A DNA stretch of 64,000 bases from Paenibacillus sp. EZ-K15 (GCF_002573715.1 NZ_PDHM01000009.1:184748-248747), one strand, 5' to 3'. Shown: positions 35,490-45,760, counted from the stretch's first letter. Program-made: numbers and translations. Notes: generated by a model not told the origin, from the letters alone.

Positions 35490-37109
35490 ATGGTGATGAG
35501 AAAATGGACTTCACTTACATTGGCAGCTGTACTGGCAGCCGGATTGCTGACAGGCTGCGGTAGTAAAAGCGGGGAAGGTGCAGCGGATAAGGGGGAGACG
35601 CCGCAAGCCAATTTTAACGAGACCGGCATGCCGATTGTGAACGAGCCCCTCAACCTGACGTTCTTCACGGGCAAGTCGCCATCGAACGGGAGCAAATTCG
35701 AGGAAACGCTCGTATGGAAAACCTATCAAGAGATGTCGAATGTGAATGTGACCTGGAACCTCATTCCATTCGATACCCTTACAGAGAAGCGGAACCTAGC
35801 GCTGGCAGGTGGAGATTATCCGGATGTATTCTACTCCGCAAGAGTCAGCTCCGCAGAATTAACCCGTTATGGGGAGCAAGGAGTATTTATACCGCTGAAT
35901 GATCTGATCGATCAATATGCACCGAATTTCAAAAAGCTGATGGAACAGTACCCGGATATTCGAAAAGGGCTGACGATGCCGGACGGCAATATTTATTCCC
36001 TGCCTTCTTTCTACGATCCTGCGCTGCTCTCCATGTTGATTGGTACACCGATATGGATTAATCAGGAGTGGCTGGATCAGCTCGGGATGAAAGAGCCGCA
36101 GACGACCGAAGAATTCTATGCGTATTTGAAGGCGGTCCAGAAAACCGATCTGAACGGTAACGGTAAGCATGATGAGATTCCATTCGCTTCAACAGGCATT
36201 ACCGGAATCATCGATCACTTGAAAGGCTCTTGGGGACTTGGTACAAGTGGACTTGGCCATAAATTGGTAGACATAGATCCGGATACAGGGAAACTGCGCT
36301 TCACCAAAGCCTTGCCGGAGTATAAGGAAATGCTGCAGTTCGTAAACAAGCTGCACCAGGAGGGACTGCTCGATAAAGAGATCTTCACGATTGAGGGCGG
36401 CGCATTGAATGCGAAAGGGCAGGAGGGCCTGCTCGGTGCCACGATTGTGCCGAATCCGGAGATGGTGATGGGACGTAAAGAATACATCGGGCTCGGGGCG
36501 CTTAAGGGACCGCATGGAGATCAACTCTATTCTCATGTCAAAGTTCCGATGGTTCACGTAGGTGCATTTGCGATTACTGATAAGAACCCGAATCCGGAAG
36601 CAACGATCCGCTGGATGGATTATTTCTACGGGGATGAGGGAGCCCAGTTCTATTTCATGGGTAAAGAAGGCGAGACTTACACGAAGAACGCTGAGGGTCA
36701 ACTGGAGTATGTGAAGGAGATTACGGAAAATCCAAATGGATTAACGCAGGATCAGGCGTTGGCCAAGTATTTCACTTGGCTCGGGGGCAGCTATCCGGGA
36801 TTTGTGCGGGAGAGATGGTTCAAAGCCTCGGAGACACGACCTAACGCAATGGCCGCTGCTGAAAAAGCAGAGCCGTATGCCGTGAAGGAGATCCTGTACA
36901 ATTTTAACTTTACATTGGAGGAAATGGACGTCATGACCTCGATCGGTAAAGATATCGAGGATTACGTGAAGGAAATGGAAGCGAAATTCGTGAATGGTTC
37001 GGCCTCGTTCAGCCAATGGGAAGAGTATGTGAATACACTCAACAAGATGGGGATGGACCGATATATGGAGGTTTACCAGGCTGCATTTGACCGCTACCAG
37101 GCGGAGTAA
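35490..37109 (+). CDS. Extracellular sugar-binding lipoprotein, LplA/LipO type
   Basis: This lipoprotein of about 539 residues has a signal peptide with lipobox AGLLTGCGSK, then a family-1-like binding domain of the long Lpl class. It contains TWNLIPFDTLTEKRNLALAGGDYPDVFY and YDPALLSMLIGTPIWINQEWLDQLG in pieces, and a C-terminal FDRYQAE. It captures the substrate for the two permeases upstream. GAGGAGG ends at 35478: TTG 35481 is too near, ATG 35490 is 11 bases away and gives the better signal peptide, so I chose the ATG. Confidence 0.9.
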   Translation: MVMRKWTSLTLAAVLAAGLLTGCGSKSGEGAADKGETPQANFNETGMPIVNEPLNLTFFTGKSPSNGSKFEETLVWKTYQEMSNVNVTWNLIPFDTLTEKRNLALAGGDYPDVFYSARVSSAELTRYGEQGVFIPLNDLIDQYAPNFKKLMEQYPDIRKGLTMPDGNIYSLPSFYDPALLSMLIGTPIWINQEWLDQLGMKEPQTTEEFYAYLKAVQKTDLNGNGKHDEIPFASTGITGIIDHLKGSWGLGTSGLGHKLVDIDPDTGKLRFTKALPEYKEMLQFVNKLHQEGLLDKEIFTIEGGALNAKGQEGLLGATIVPNPEMVMGRKEYIGLGALKGPHGDQLYSHVKVPMVHVGAFAITDKNPNPEATIRWMDYFYGDEGAQFYFMGKEGETYTKNAEGQLEYVKEITENPNGLTQDQALAKYFTWLGGSYPGFVRERWFKASETRPNAMAAAEKAEPYAVKEILYNFNFTLEEMDVMTSIGKDIEDYVKEMEAKFVNGSASFSQWEEYVNTLNKMGMDRYMEVYQAAFDRYQAE

Positions 37110-37128
37110 TCGGAAGATATGACAATCG

Positions 37129-37165
37129 AAAGACGCGGTGCGGGGGGTTCCGTATCGCGTCTTTT
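37129..37165 (+). terminator. Terminator of the Lpl-type importer operon
   Basis: The stem AAAGACGCG / CGCGTCTTTT, extended by inner TGCGG/CCGTA pairing, is followed by a short T run. Confidence 0.8.
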
Positions 37166-37201
37166 GCTAATCCAAATAATTGGTGAAACAGGTTACATGA
37201 T

Positions 37202-37246
37202 GAAGCGGCCCTTTCAAGGAAACATCCTTGATTACGGACCGCTTCT
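37202..37246 (-). terminator. Hairpin after the aldose-epimerase-like gene (minus strand)
   Basis: On the minus strand GAAGCGGTCC pairs with GGGCCGCTTC through one G-T pair, and an inner TCAAGGA/TCCTTGA stem lies within. No T tract follows, so termination efficiency is uncertain. Confidence 0.5.
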
Positions 37247-37254
37247 GTTATGGT

Positions 37255-38256
37255 TTAATCGGATGAGGAACAGAGTTCTTCTACATGGATGGTACAGAAC
37301 AGCAAGGCGGTTCTGCCGGGCTCCAGCACCTGCATGCCGGTGATTTCCGGATCCAGTTCCAGGTTGAAGGCATTGGTAGCACATGTGTAAGGCTCGGGGC
37401 ATAGATAACCGCTCGCTCCATCGCCATTGTGCAGCACCCATTGCTTGAATGCGTCATCCGCACGGTATGTAACCCGGAGGCCTGCCGCCGAATCGGTTAA
37501 TACGGTTTCATTACGGTCTTCCGGCATGGCAAGGAACAGATCATCGAGCGGAAACTGACTGACGGAGATGCCATCCCGTAAGCCTCTGCTGCGGAAATCA
37601 TGGGCGAGCTCGCCGGTCGGCAGCACGCGGTCATTAAGGATCCATCGTTTCCCGACAGGGGCCTGCAGCGTGCAGCGTTCCTGACCGTATTCATTCCCGA
37701 AGGGAAAGCGGAAGGTGGTATGATATCCCAGTCCCCATGGAAAAGAGCTTGTGCTTTTATTGCGAATTTCCGCGGTCTGCCTGAACGAGGCCCCATCAAT
37801 GCTCATACGCAGAAGGATGGTGAACTCGTGGGGAAATTGCGACAGGATCGTTGGACGGCCTCTTGAAGAGAACACGGTTTCGATCACGGCCCGATTCCCT
37901 TTTGTCCAGCAGCGTCCGACTTCCCATGCCTGGTCATGAACAAGCCCGTGCGCATGATTATGATGCTGCGGCTCGTTGATCCGGAATTGATAGGGCCGGC
38001 CTTCAAAAGTAAAACTCCCGTTTTCGATCCGGTTGGGCGGAAATAAAACAGGAATGCCATATAACAAGGGTGTCCGCTCATATTCCGTCATGGAAGGCGG
38101 CATACGCAGCAATTCCGTGTCTGATGGTTTCCACCGCAGCGAGATGACGCTGCTCCCCCAGCCTGGAACCACCGTCATGGATAAGCGATCATTCTCGGCC
38201 CTAACTGCAGGCATGTCAAGAAATGTACATCGTTCAACTGCTGGGCATGTCTCCAT
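37255..38256 (-). CDS. Aldose 1-epimerase (galactose mutarotase)-like protein
   Basis: This 333-residue protein has the galactose-mutarotase-like beta-sandwich. The GIPVLFPPNRIENGSFTFEG segment, the HNHAHGLVHDQAWEVG motif with the active-site histidines, and the C-terminal EPYTCATNAFNLELD with its conserved acidic residues are all present. Such enzymes interconvert sugar anomers. It is the last gene of the minus-strand sugar locus, one base after the oxidoreductase stop, so it likely processes the imported sugar. The exact sugar is unknown. Confidence 0.88.
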   Translation of the reverse strand: METCPAVERCTFLDMPAVRAENDRLSMTVVPGWGSSVISLRWKPSDTELLRMPPSMTEYERTPLLYGIPVLFPPNRIENGSFTFEGRPYQFRINEPQHHNHAHGLVHDQAWEVGRCWTKGNRAVIETVFSSRGRPTILSQFPHEFTILLRMSIDGASFRQTAEIRNKSTSSFPWGLGYHTTFRFPFGNEYGQERCTLQAPVGKRWILNDRVLPTGELAHDFRSRGLRDGISVSQFPLDDLFLAMPEDRNETVLTDSAAGLRVTYRADDAFKQWVLHNGDGASGYLCPEPYTCATNAFNLELDPEITGMQVLEPGRTALLFCTIHVEELCSSSD

Positions 38257-38257
38257 G

Positions 38258-39262
38258 TCACACCTGCTCTACTTGTCCGCTTAAGACGGAGCGATGGATG
38301 GCATGCACCAGCTTGGTATTCAACAAACCGGCAGCTGCGCCGGATTCCGGCATCGTATCCAGGCGGATATGATCGACGAAGGAATGGAGCATATAATTGG
38401 GTGCTGCAGTATATTGGCCGTTGATCGGTGTACCGAGCGTATGGACATGACTGTACACGCTGCCGCCTTTACGGACCATTTGATCGGATAAATCGACATA
38501 CAATGCCCCGTCTTCGCCGATGATCTCGACCTTGAAGTCGTAGATAAGCGGCATCGATTCGGGCAGCACCCAGCTGGTCGTAAATGTAGCGTGCGTGCCA
38601 TCATCGAAGGACACGATCGTTTGCATGGAATCGTAGGTGTCGATCCCCATCGCGACTAATTTCTTCTTCGTGCCTACCGCGTAAACGCTCACCGGCAGAA
38701 CCCCGCTTTTCAGCCATAAGGCAATATCCGTGGCATGAGGGAAAAGGAACCAGCCGGGTGTTGATTCCCCGGCCCATTTCAGCATTTTGGTGGGCACGTA
38801 GATGGTGTCATTTAAGCGGGTATTGATGGTCAGAATGTTGCCTATGTCACCATTTTGGACCGCTTCCTTAACTGCAACGAATGGAGAATTCCAGCGATTC
38901 TCGAATGCGACGAGGCACTTAATGCCCGCCTTCTCGACCTCGGCGTACATGTCCTCGGCTTCCTCGACGGAGGTGGAGAAGGGTTTTTCAACCATGATAT
39001 GAATGCCTTGCCGTGCTGCAAGCATAACGGGCTCTTTATGCAGGAAATCCGGCGTGGCAATAACGATGGCGTCCAAAGCCTCGCTTGCCAGCATATCTTC
39101 AACCTGCAGATAACCGGGAACCCCGTATTTATCCATGCTGGCGTTTCGTGTTGTTTCATAAGCATCGCTGACCGCGGCCAACTCCGCATAGGGATTTTGG
39201 CTAAGGGTATCGGCGAACATATTCCCGCGAATCCCCATGCCTACGATTCCTATTTTTATCAT
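38258..39262 (-). CDS. Gfo/Idh/MocA family NAD(P)-dependent oxidoreductase
   Basis: This 334-residue dehydrogenase has the Rossmann motif GIVGMGIRGNMFAD at its start, the family signature MVEKPFSTS (about 92-100) and a C-terminal alpha/beta domain with HATDIALWLKSG. GAGGAGGG precedes the ATG. It lies between the permease genes and the epimerase-like gene with very short gaps, so it probably acts on the incoming sugar in the cytoplasm. It is not close to the other oxidoreductase in this window beyond the family motifs. Confidence 0.9.
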   Translation of the reverse strand: MIKIGIVGMGIRGNMFADTLSQNPYAELAAVSDAYETTRNASMDKYGVPGYLQVEDMLASEALDAIVIATPDFLHKEPVMLAARQGIHIMVEKPFSTSVEEAEDMYAEVEKAGIKCLVAFENRWNSPFVAVKEAVQNGDIGNILTINTRLNDTIYVPTKMLKWAGESTPGWFLFPHATDIALWLKSGVLPVSVYAVGTKKKLVAMGIDTYDSMQTIVSFDDGTHATFTTSWVLPESMPLIYDFKVEIIGEDGALYVDLSDQMVRKGGSVYSHVHTLGTPINGQYTAAPNYMLHSFVDHIRLDTMPESGAAAGLLNTKLVHAIHRSVLSGQVEQV

Positions 39263-39287
39263 TATGAACCCTCCTCGAATGGTTAAA

Positions 39288-40127
39288 TTATTTAACTGCT
39301 CCGGCTGTCATTCCACTGACCAGATGTTTCTGCAGCAGCCAGAACGCAATCACGATCGGAAGTGTGGTTATGACGGAGCCCGCCATGAGGTAATCCCAGT
39401 TGACGACATACTGTCCTTGAAAGCTGGCGATGCCGATCGACAGCGTCCATTTGTCGTAATCGCTGATGAACGTCTGTGCAAACATAAACTCGTTCCAGCT
39501 GGTTAAGAAGGAGAAGACGCCGGTTACCACGAGCCCGGGAAGCGTGAGCGGAAGCAGGATCCGGATAAAGGTCGTCCATCGGTTGGCCCCGTCTACGCTC
39601 GCAGCTTCGTCGATGGACTGGGACACGCTGTCAAAGTATCCTTTTAGCATCCATGTACAGAACGGTACTGCAAACGTGGTATATGCGATTACGAGACCCA
39701 GATGGGAATTCAGCAGATTGTAATCCTTCATGATAAGGTACAGCGGAATAATGAGCAGTGAGCCGGGGAGCATCTGCGTCAACAAGATGATATATCCGAG
39801 CGACATCCGTCCCCGGAAGCCGAACCGGGACATCGCATAGCCGCCAAAAGCGGAGATGACAAGGGAGAACACCGTTGTTAGCAGCGAGACTAGCGCCGTA
39901 TTACCGAACCATTTCATAAAGTTGGCGCTGTCATCCGCATTGGGATTCAGCATTCCCTTGTAACCATTCCAATTAAGTTCATGTGGCAGGTACGTCAGCG
40001 GCGTGCTGTAGATTTCGGCCTGAGGCTTCAACGAAGTCAGGATCATCCATAGAAAAGGAGATACGGCAAACAACGAAATAAAAACAGCGCATACATATAC
40101 AAGAATCTTGTTTGGGCCTTTGCTCAT
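39288..40127 (-). CDS. Carbohydrate ABC transporter permease, MalG/CUT1 type
   Basis: This 279-residue permease has six membrane helices and the EAA loop EAASVDGANRWTTFIRILLP (about 190-209). The N-terminal helix is followed by PFLWMILTSLKPQAEIYST, the typical MalG segment. It overlaps the preceding MalF-type gene by four bases (ATGA), indicating coupled translation. No ATP-binding subunit gene is present in the operon. Confidence 0.92.
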   Translation of the reverse strand: MSKGPNKILVYVCAVFISLFAVSPFLWMILTSLKPQAEIYSTPLTYLPHELNWNGYKGMLNPNADDSANFMKWFGNTALVSLLTTVFSLVISAFGGYAMSRFGFRGRMSLGYIILLTQMLPGSLLIIPLYLIMKDYNLLNSHLGLVIAYTTFAVPFCTWMLKGYFDSVSQSIDEAASVDGANRWTTFIRILLPLTLPGLVVTGVFSFLTSWNEFMFAQTFISDYDKWTLSIGIASFQGQYVVNWDYLMAGSVITTLPIVIAFWLLQKHLVSGMTAGAVK

Positions 40128-41101
40128 GACATTTCACCAGCCTTCGTCGCTTTCATGTACATGACGGTGAACACAATGGAGATCGCCAGCAGGATCATCC
40201 CTGCAGCGGAGGCCAGACCGAAGTCAAACGATTTGAAGCCTGCCCTGTAGATGAAGATGGTCAGTATTTCGGTTACCCGGCTCGGTCCGCCCCCGGTGAG
40301 GACGTATACGATGCCGAAATCCTTAATGGTCCAGATGATAAGCAGCAGGAACACGATGACGGATACGGGCTTCAACATCGGGAAGGTGATGCTGAGAAAC
40401 TGGCGCCATTTCGAGGCACCGTCGATTTCCGCTGCTTCGTACAAGCTTTTGGATATGCTTTGCAAACCGGCCAGCAGCATGATGGCCGCGAACGGGAAGC
40501 CCTTCCATACATTGACGAACATGGCTGCCCAGAGCGCGGTGTCGGCTTCGCCGAGGAAAGCGACCGGATTGACCAACAGGTTGAGCTTCAGCAGCAGATC
40601 ATTGATCACGCCGAATTGGTAATCATACATCAGAATAAATACGAGACATGCAACGACTTCAGGTACGGCCCATGGGATGATCACCAGTGCTCTTACAAGC
40701 CCTCGGCCCTTGAAGGGAATATTCAGCAGGACGGCCGTACCGATTCCGAGCAGGAAACGCAGAGCCACCGTCACGATAATATATAGAAAGGTAATGCCTA
40801 ACGATTTCAGGAAGTTCCCCGACTGGATCGCGGCTGTATAGTTGTCCAATCCTACAAAGGGATTGCCTTCGGCAATCGGTTTGGCAACCTTCCAGTACTG
40901 CACGCTCATCAGCGCCGATTTCAGAATCGGATAGAGGAGCACGAGAGCAACGGTAATGACCAGCGGTGCAATAAATAAATATGCGGCTATATTTTTTTTG
41001 AAATGTCGTTTTTCCTCTAGCCATAAACGCTTTGCCCTCGATGGTCTTTTCAATGGCAAGGGAGTTTGCCTGCTTGTCACATCCGTTCGCGTTGGATTCA
41101 T
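40124..41101 (-). CDS. Sugar ABC transporter permease, MalF/CUT1 type
   Basis: This 325-residue permease has a basic N-terminal tail (about 1-36) and six membrane helices. The EAA loop is EAAEIDGASKWRQFLSITFP. The long periplasmic-type loop seen in enteric MalF is absent, as is usual in Gram-positive members. AAGGAGG lies nine bases before the ATG. It overlaps the MalG-type gene by four bases and follows the binding-protein gene by 79 bases. Confidence 0.92.
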   Translation of the reverse strand: MNPTRTDVTSRQTPLPLKRPSRAKRLWLEEKRHFKKNIAAYLFIAPLVITVALVLLYPILKSALMSVQYWKVAKPIAEGNPFVGLDNYTAAIQSGNFLKSLGITFLYIIVTVALRFLLGIGTAVLLNIPFKGRGLVRALVIIPWAVPEVVACLVFILMYDYQFGVINDLLLKLNLLVNPVAFLGEADTALWAAMFVNVWKGFPFAAIMLLAGLQSISKSLYEAAEIDGASKWRQFLSITFPMLKPVSVIVFLLLIIWTIKDFGIVYVLTGGGPSRVTEILTIFIYRAGFKSFDFGLASAAGMILLAISIVFTVMYMKATKAGEMS

Positions 41102-41180
41102 TCCCCTACCTCCTTATGATGTAAGTGCCGCCCGGCCATGAAGCCAGGCGGCTTCAAACGTTTGATCATCCGAATGTTTT

Positions 41181-42548
41181 TTAATGCATCGTGTCCTTCA
41201 TTTGCTCAGCTGCACTGTCCAGCGTTGTCTTGGCGTCTTTCATGCCAACAAACATTTCCTGCGCGGCATTGATCAGGATTTGGGAGAGGGAGCCGAGTTC
41301 GGGAATTGGCGGGTCCATAACGGCCGGCGCATATACATTCTCCTGGAAATCGAAGAATTGGGCAGCCAGCGGATTCTCCGATTTGTATTCTTCGGATTCG
41401 GCATATTCCTTGCTGCTCGGAATCATGCCGGAGCCGGCGATAATCTGCTGCGCCTCTTGGGATGTCATCCATTTAAGGAACTCCCAAGCTTCATCAGGAT
41501 GCTTGCTGTCTTTGGAAATCATCGATACGATCGGGTAATTGTGCGGGTTCGGTTTATAGGTTTGGCCTTCGTATACGACGGAAGGCTGCGGAATGAGTCC
41601 AAGGTCGTCCATTAAAGCTTCATCGCGTTCTTTGGTCATGCCGATAAACCAAGGGCCATCCATCATCATGCCGGCTTGCCCATTCCAGAACATCTCGCGG
41701 CTGACCTTCTTGTCGCGGGTTCCTGGAGGCGTTGCCTGCGGGTTCTTGATTAGATCCTGCCACCACTCCGCTGCCCAAACGTTCGGTGCCGAGTTGACAT
41801 TAATCCGGTCGGCTTCGTAAGGGCCTGCCTCGCCGTCTGGGAAGTAAATTCCTCCTGATACCGGACGAGCGAGCAGCCTGTACCATTCCGAGGCGATAAA
41901 GGGATGCGTGCCGATGACGCTGGAGAACCCGTATTGCCCGTCTTTAACACCGCCAAGTTGAATGGCGGCTTCTTTGAAGTCGTCCATCGTTTGAATGGAG
42001 GCAGGATCAATTCCGGCCGCTTCGAACATCGATTTGCTGTAGAAAATGCCGGTTGATCCCCATGCGTAATTGGACAGCGCATAATAGGAGCCGTCGACCT
42101 TGCTCAGTTCCTGTCCGACAAGCTTGTCCTCAAGTCCGCTCGCTTGAATCTTTTCGTCGAGATTCACGAAAGTGCCGCCGCTCTGCAGCGCATTATAGGT
42201 GGCAATATTCTCAGGGTATACCTGAACGATGTCCCCCTGTGTACCTGCCAGAATCTCCGTGGTCAGTTTATCCCAGTAATTCTCGTAGTCTGTGCCGTGA
42301 ACTTTGATGGTGACGTTAGGGTGGGATTCATTGTATTTGGCAATGAGCGCATCGATTGCCTTCTTATGAGGTTCTTCCGCATACACCGACGTCTCGAACG
42401 AGATCGTAATTTGATCACCTTCGGACGGGTCGTTGCTTGCCGATGCCGGGTCTTTACCACCCGAGCATGCGCTTAATACGGTTGATAACGTAAGGGCTGC
42501 AGCGATGAGAGCCGTCCATCCCTTTTTCTTTCTGTTCTTGTCTACCAT
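41181..42548 (-). CDS. Sugar ABC transporter substrate-binding lipoprotein
   Basis: This 455-residue lipoprotein has the lipobox STVLSACSGG (about 19-28) and a Ser/Asp-rich tether. The binding domain shows NVTIKVHGTDYENYWDKL, GDIVQVYPENIATYNALQ and a C-terminal AWEFLKWMTSQEAQQIIAG, typical of family 1. It is the first gene of the minus-strand importer operon that continues to the epimerase-like gene. A cre-like site (42693-42706) lies about 150 bp upstream. AAGGGGAT precedes the ATG. Confidence 0.92.
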   Translation of the reverse strand: MVDKNRKKKGWTALIAAALTLSTVLSACSGGKDPASASNDPSEGDQITISFETSVYAEEPHKKAIDALIAKYNESHPNVTIKVHGTDYENYWDKLTTEILAGTQGDIVQVYPENIATYNALQSGGTFVNLDEKIQASGLEDKLVGQELSKVDGSYYALSNYAWGSTGIFYSKSMFEAAGIDPASIQTMDDFKEAAIQLGGVKDGQYGFSSVIGTHPFIASEWYRLLARPVSGGIYFPDGEAGPYEADRINVNSAPNVWAAEWWQDLIKNPQATPPGTRDKKVSREMFWNGQAGMMMDGPWFIGMTKERDEALMDDLGLIPQPSVVYEGQTYKPNPHNYPIVSMISKDSKHPDEAWEFLKWMTSQEAQQIIAGSGMIPSSKEYAESEEYKSENPLAAQFFDFQENVYAPAVMDPPIPELGSLSQILINAAQEMFVGMKDAKTTLDSAAEQMKDTMH

Positions 42549-42692
42549 GCTAGTTCATCCCCTTCTGGCTTTTTAGTATTGTGGAAAGCGCGGTGAGGCG
42601 CCGTTCCTATGCCCTTAATAAAAACACCTGCTGCCAAGTCAGGACAACAAACACTTTTCGTAAAACAAACCGAAAGGTGAATACAGTGTTAG

Positions 42693-42706
42693 TGTAAACG
42701 TTACCG
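42693..42706. promoter_or_regulatory. Candidate cre upstream of the binding-protein gene
   Basis: TGTAAACGTTACCG matches nine of ten conserved cre positions (TGNNANCGNTNNCA, last base G). It overlaps the probable promoter of the minus-strand importer operon, the right place for CcpA repression. Confidence 0.5.
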
Positions 42707-42841
42707 CGATGGCAATTTAAATAACACTGGAAATTGTATGTAATATTAAGCACAAAAAACTTTTCTCTACGAGAAACTATTTTCTACTTTGCGGTGAAGG
42801 GCATCACTGCGCGGGTAGGAGCAACCAAGGCATAGACGGGA

Positions 42842-42880
42842 GAAGGCCGAGGGAGACTTTTATGTCCTCCTCGGCCTTCG
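42842..42880 (-). terminator. Hairpin after the AraC sensor-regulator
   Basis: The 10-bp GC-rich stem AAGGCCGAGG / CCTCGGCCTT, with inner GAC/GTC pairing, lies 25 bases beyond the regulator's stop. No T tract follows on the minus strand, so it may only attenuate. Confidence 0.5.
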
Positions 42881-42904
42881 TTTGAGATCGGGGCCTGCGC
42901 CGTT

Positions 42905-45136
42905 TTATTTGCCTTTACGATAATCCATTGGGGGTACGCCGGTAATTTTTTTGAAAGTCCTGGCAAATGATATCGGGCTGCTGTAACCGACCCGTTCCGT
43001 AATTTCTTGTACAGACAATGCGCTTTCCGTAAGGAGTCGTTTCGCTTCCTGAATTCGCAAATCGATCAAAAAGTCCACAAATTTCAAGCCATACTCTTCC
43101 TTGAATAATCTGCTCAGATATTTGCCGCTGATCCCGAATTTGTCTTGCAAGTAGTCAAGGGATAGTTCCGCTTTCGTATAATGCTTTTCAATATAAGCCT
43201 TAACCTCTTGTACGAGGTTTCCCTGGCTTCGCAGATTCCGCTGCTTATCCAGCCGTTGGGCAAATTGCTCCAGAAGCTGGAGCACCATCTGCGTCCAATC
43301 TTCCGGCAGGTCGATTTCTTTCTGAACCCGGTCGAGTGCCGGCATCGTTTCCGTTTTCCAGAGCAGGTAGTATTCGTCATTCATACTGGAAGCCGTCTTG
43401 TTCAAATGGTACGTCAGGTAATGCAGTACGCTGCTTGCGCCCCGTCGGGATATGCCTTCTTTCAGCATATTCTGAAAGAGCGCCTGCATCTGTGTCTTCC
43501 ACTTGACTTCTTGCAGTTGGAAGGCGTCAACGATCCGGTCGACCTGTTGAAAATAATGAAAGCTGTGATCCTTCGACAAGGCATCGGACGAATAGGGAAT
43601 GATCATGGCACTTCGGTTTACGGGCTTCGTTTGCAGCGCATCCAATGCCTCGTGATAGGAATCATGCAGATTATCCGGATGCTCAACCGGCTCCCCGATG
43701 CCGACGGATACGGTGAACGATAAGGCATCGGCAAATCGGCACTGGCATTCTTCGGTGAAGGAGAGTGCCTCGAATCCCTGTTTCTCCGCTTGTGGCGATA
43801 TAACCAAAATGCAAGCAAGCTGGTGCAAGGACACCCACAGAAGCTTTACCTCGCAGGCGTGATCCGACGCCGCTTTCAGGATGATCGTTTCAATGGCTTT
43901 TTGCTGGGAGCCATGCTGCTTCTGACCGTAGTTGGCGCTCCACTCTGAACGATGATCAATTTCCAGGACAAAAACCAATGGCTTGCCAAACAGCACAGGC
44001 AGGCCGTGCTTGGCTGCTTCCTTCTCCCATTCCTTCAGATCGAAAGAGCGCGTCCCTTCTAGCAGCTCGTACATGAAAAAATTTTGCTGAGCCTTCAAGT
44101 CCTCCTCGAACTGAAACTGGAACCTTTTATTCTGATCAATCATATTTTGCAATTTGGAATTGATGAACGTAAATTCGTTTTTATGGATTTCCTCCGGGAC
44201 GTCATCCTTGGAGGATAGCTGCTGCAGCTGGTTGACCAGGCGCTGAATGGGTCTGTAATTTTGCAGCGTCACGTAGACGATCCAGGCAACCGAAACGGCA
44301 CATAGAAGCAAACCGGCAATAAACCATATATTTGATAAGCTAATGATGAAATTGAAGGTATCCGCCCCTTGAACGCTGCTAACGATGCGCCAGCCCGTAT
44401 ACTCGGAATTCGCTTCTGACTGAAGGGCGCCGTTGTTGGTTACAGGCTTGCTTACAGAAGTCTTCGATTTTGCCATATCAAATAAGCTGTTCCCTTGGGT
44501 ATCATACAGGCTTAGTATGCGGGATGACGGATCGTGCATTTGAAGAAGCATTCCCTGCAAGGCGTCAGCGCTTACATTAACGACGATTAGCCCATGATGC
44601 TTCGAGAAGATGGAAACGCTGCGCGTCAATGAAACGACCGGCACCCCTTTGTCGGAGGGCAGCTCCTTGTATGATCTGATATCCGACCAATGGCTGTTGG
44701 GTGTTTCCAGCTTGGAGCGAATGAAGGCGTTATCGGCATATTGATCCAAGGGATAGCTCGTGCTTTCATTGAGGACTTGATTATGATCCGCTTGAACCAT
44801 ATAGATGGAATGAATCAGGGGGTTGGTCATTTTTAAATCGCGCAAAAGATTCATCACGTCCACCTGAAGGGGGAGATCCTTTTCCGTGCTTCTGGAGAAA
44901 AAGGATATGACCTTTCGATTACGCAGCATCTCGAGCGAAATTTTCTGATCCAGCGAAGACAACGACGTATCAATCATCAGCATCGCTTGTTGGGTTACGA
45001 AAGCATTGGAGCGCTCGGCATCCTTTCGGTTGCTCTCGCTCAATGATTGGGAAAAGACAAAAAATAAAAAGGCGGGGACGATCAGAAAGACAGGGATATA
45101 CAGCATGAGCATCCGCGTAAACCAGTTACGATTCAT
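42905..45136 (-). CDS. Membrane-bound AraC-type sensor-regulator
   Basis: This 743-residue regulator has membrane helices at about 10-30 and 275-300 enclosing an extracytoplasmic sensing region, then a cytoplasmic linker. The C-terminal AraC domain shows LSLDYLQDKFGISGKYLSRL and VQEITERVGYSSPISFARTF. It has the same plan as the regulator at 31-33 kb. It lies directly upstream of, and parallel to, the binding-protein/permease operon and probably activates it in response to an extracellular sugar. AAAGAGGA precedes the ATG. Confidence 0.88.
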   Translation of the reverse strand: MNRNWFTRMLMLYIPVFLIVPAFLFFVFSQSLSESNRKDAERSNAFVTQQAMLMIDTSLSSLDQKISLEMLRNRKVISFFSRSTEKDLPLQVDVMNLLRDLKMTNPLIHSIYMVQADHNQVLNESTSYPLDQYADNAFIRSKLETPNSHWSDIRSYKELPSDKGVPVVSLTRSVSIFSKHHGLIVVNVSADALQGMLLQMHDPSSRILSLYDTQGNSLFDMAKSKTSVSKPVTNNGALQSEANSEYTGWRIVSSVQGADTFNFIISLSNIWFIAGLLLCAVSVAWIVYVTLQNYRPIQRLVNQLQQLSSKDDVPEEIHKNEFTFINSKLQNMIDQNKRFQFQFEEDLKAQQNFFMYELLEGTRSFDLKEWEKEAAKHGLPVLFGKPLVFVLEIDHRSEWSANYGQKQHGSQQKAIETIILKAASDHACEVKLLWVSLHQLACILVISPQAEKQGFEALSFTEECQCRFADALSFTVSVGIGEPVEHPDNLHDSYHEALDALQTKPVNRSAMIIPYSSDALSKDHSFHYFQQVDRIVDAFQLQEVKWKTQMQALFQNMLKEGISRRGASSVLHYLTYHLNKTASSMNDEYYLLWKTETMPALDRVQKEIDLPEDWTQMVLQLLEQFAQRLDKQRNLRSQGNLVQEVKAYIEKHYTKAELSLDYLQDKFGISGKYLSRLFKEEYGLKFVDFLIDLRIQEAKRLLTESALSVQEITERVGYSSPISFARTFKKITGVPPMDYRKGK

Positions 45137-45760
45137 GTTGGTTCCTCTTTCCTAGGCAAACATAAACGATATCCACACGTTATGGCCTCGAATAGTCATG
45201 AATAGATCTTCGGCTGTTATTCTTGTGAAGTGTTTGTTACAAATAGCAATTCTTTATGTTAGTTTATCAGACATCATGTCGATTTGACTACAATATTGTC
45301 GGAAATGTGACAAAGAAACATTTGAGATGGTGAATTTTACCAATGAACATGATAAAATTCAAGAAATGTGTTCAATGACTTGCCGGAACACTTGCGTTGT
45401 ATATCCTACGTACAAATTGAAAGAAATGGAGGAAGACGCAGCAGATGGAGCCGAAGACGACATTCAGAAATATCCCAAAGGGGTTTGCTGTATGGTTGTT
45501 TAAGCAGAGGCGAAGGTATAGCTCGAATAAAAAGGTTGAATGGATGGTTGAGCGGTTGATTCAGGGCTTTCTGCTCATGTGGGCCATCTTGTTCATACGT
45601 TGGTGTATATTGATAACCATAGCCACGATGAGGCATTTTGGCATCATTGGTTAAAGGCGATGAGAAAGCGGGTAATTCTTCTGATAAGTGGAGTATCACA
45701 AAGCATATATGAAGGTAATTTCAAGGCGGCAGGTAGCTCGGACACAGCTGCCGCTTACAG

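Larger units (their letters stand above)
42549..42904. other. Regulatory intergenic region between regulator and importer
   Basis: This 356-base stretch holds no credible gene. It contains the hairpin after the regulator (42842-42880), a cre-like site, and TTGCCA followed 18 bases later by TAACAC on the minus strand as a weak promoter for the binding-protein gene. Confidence 0.6.
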
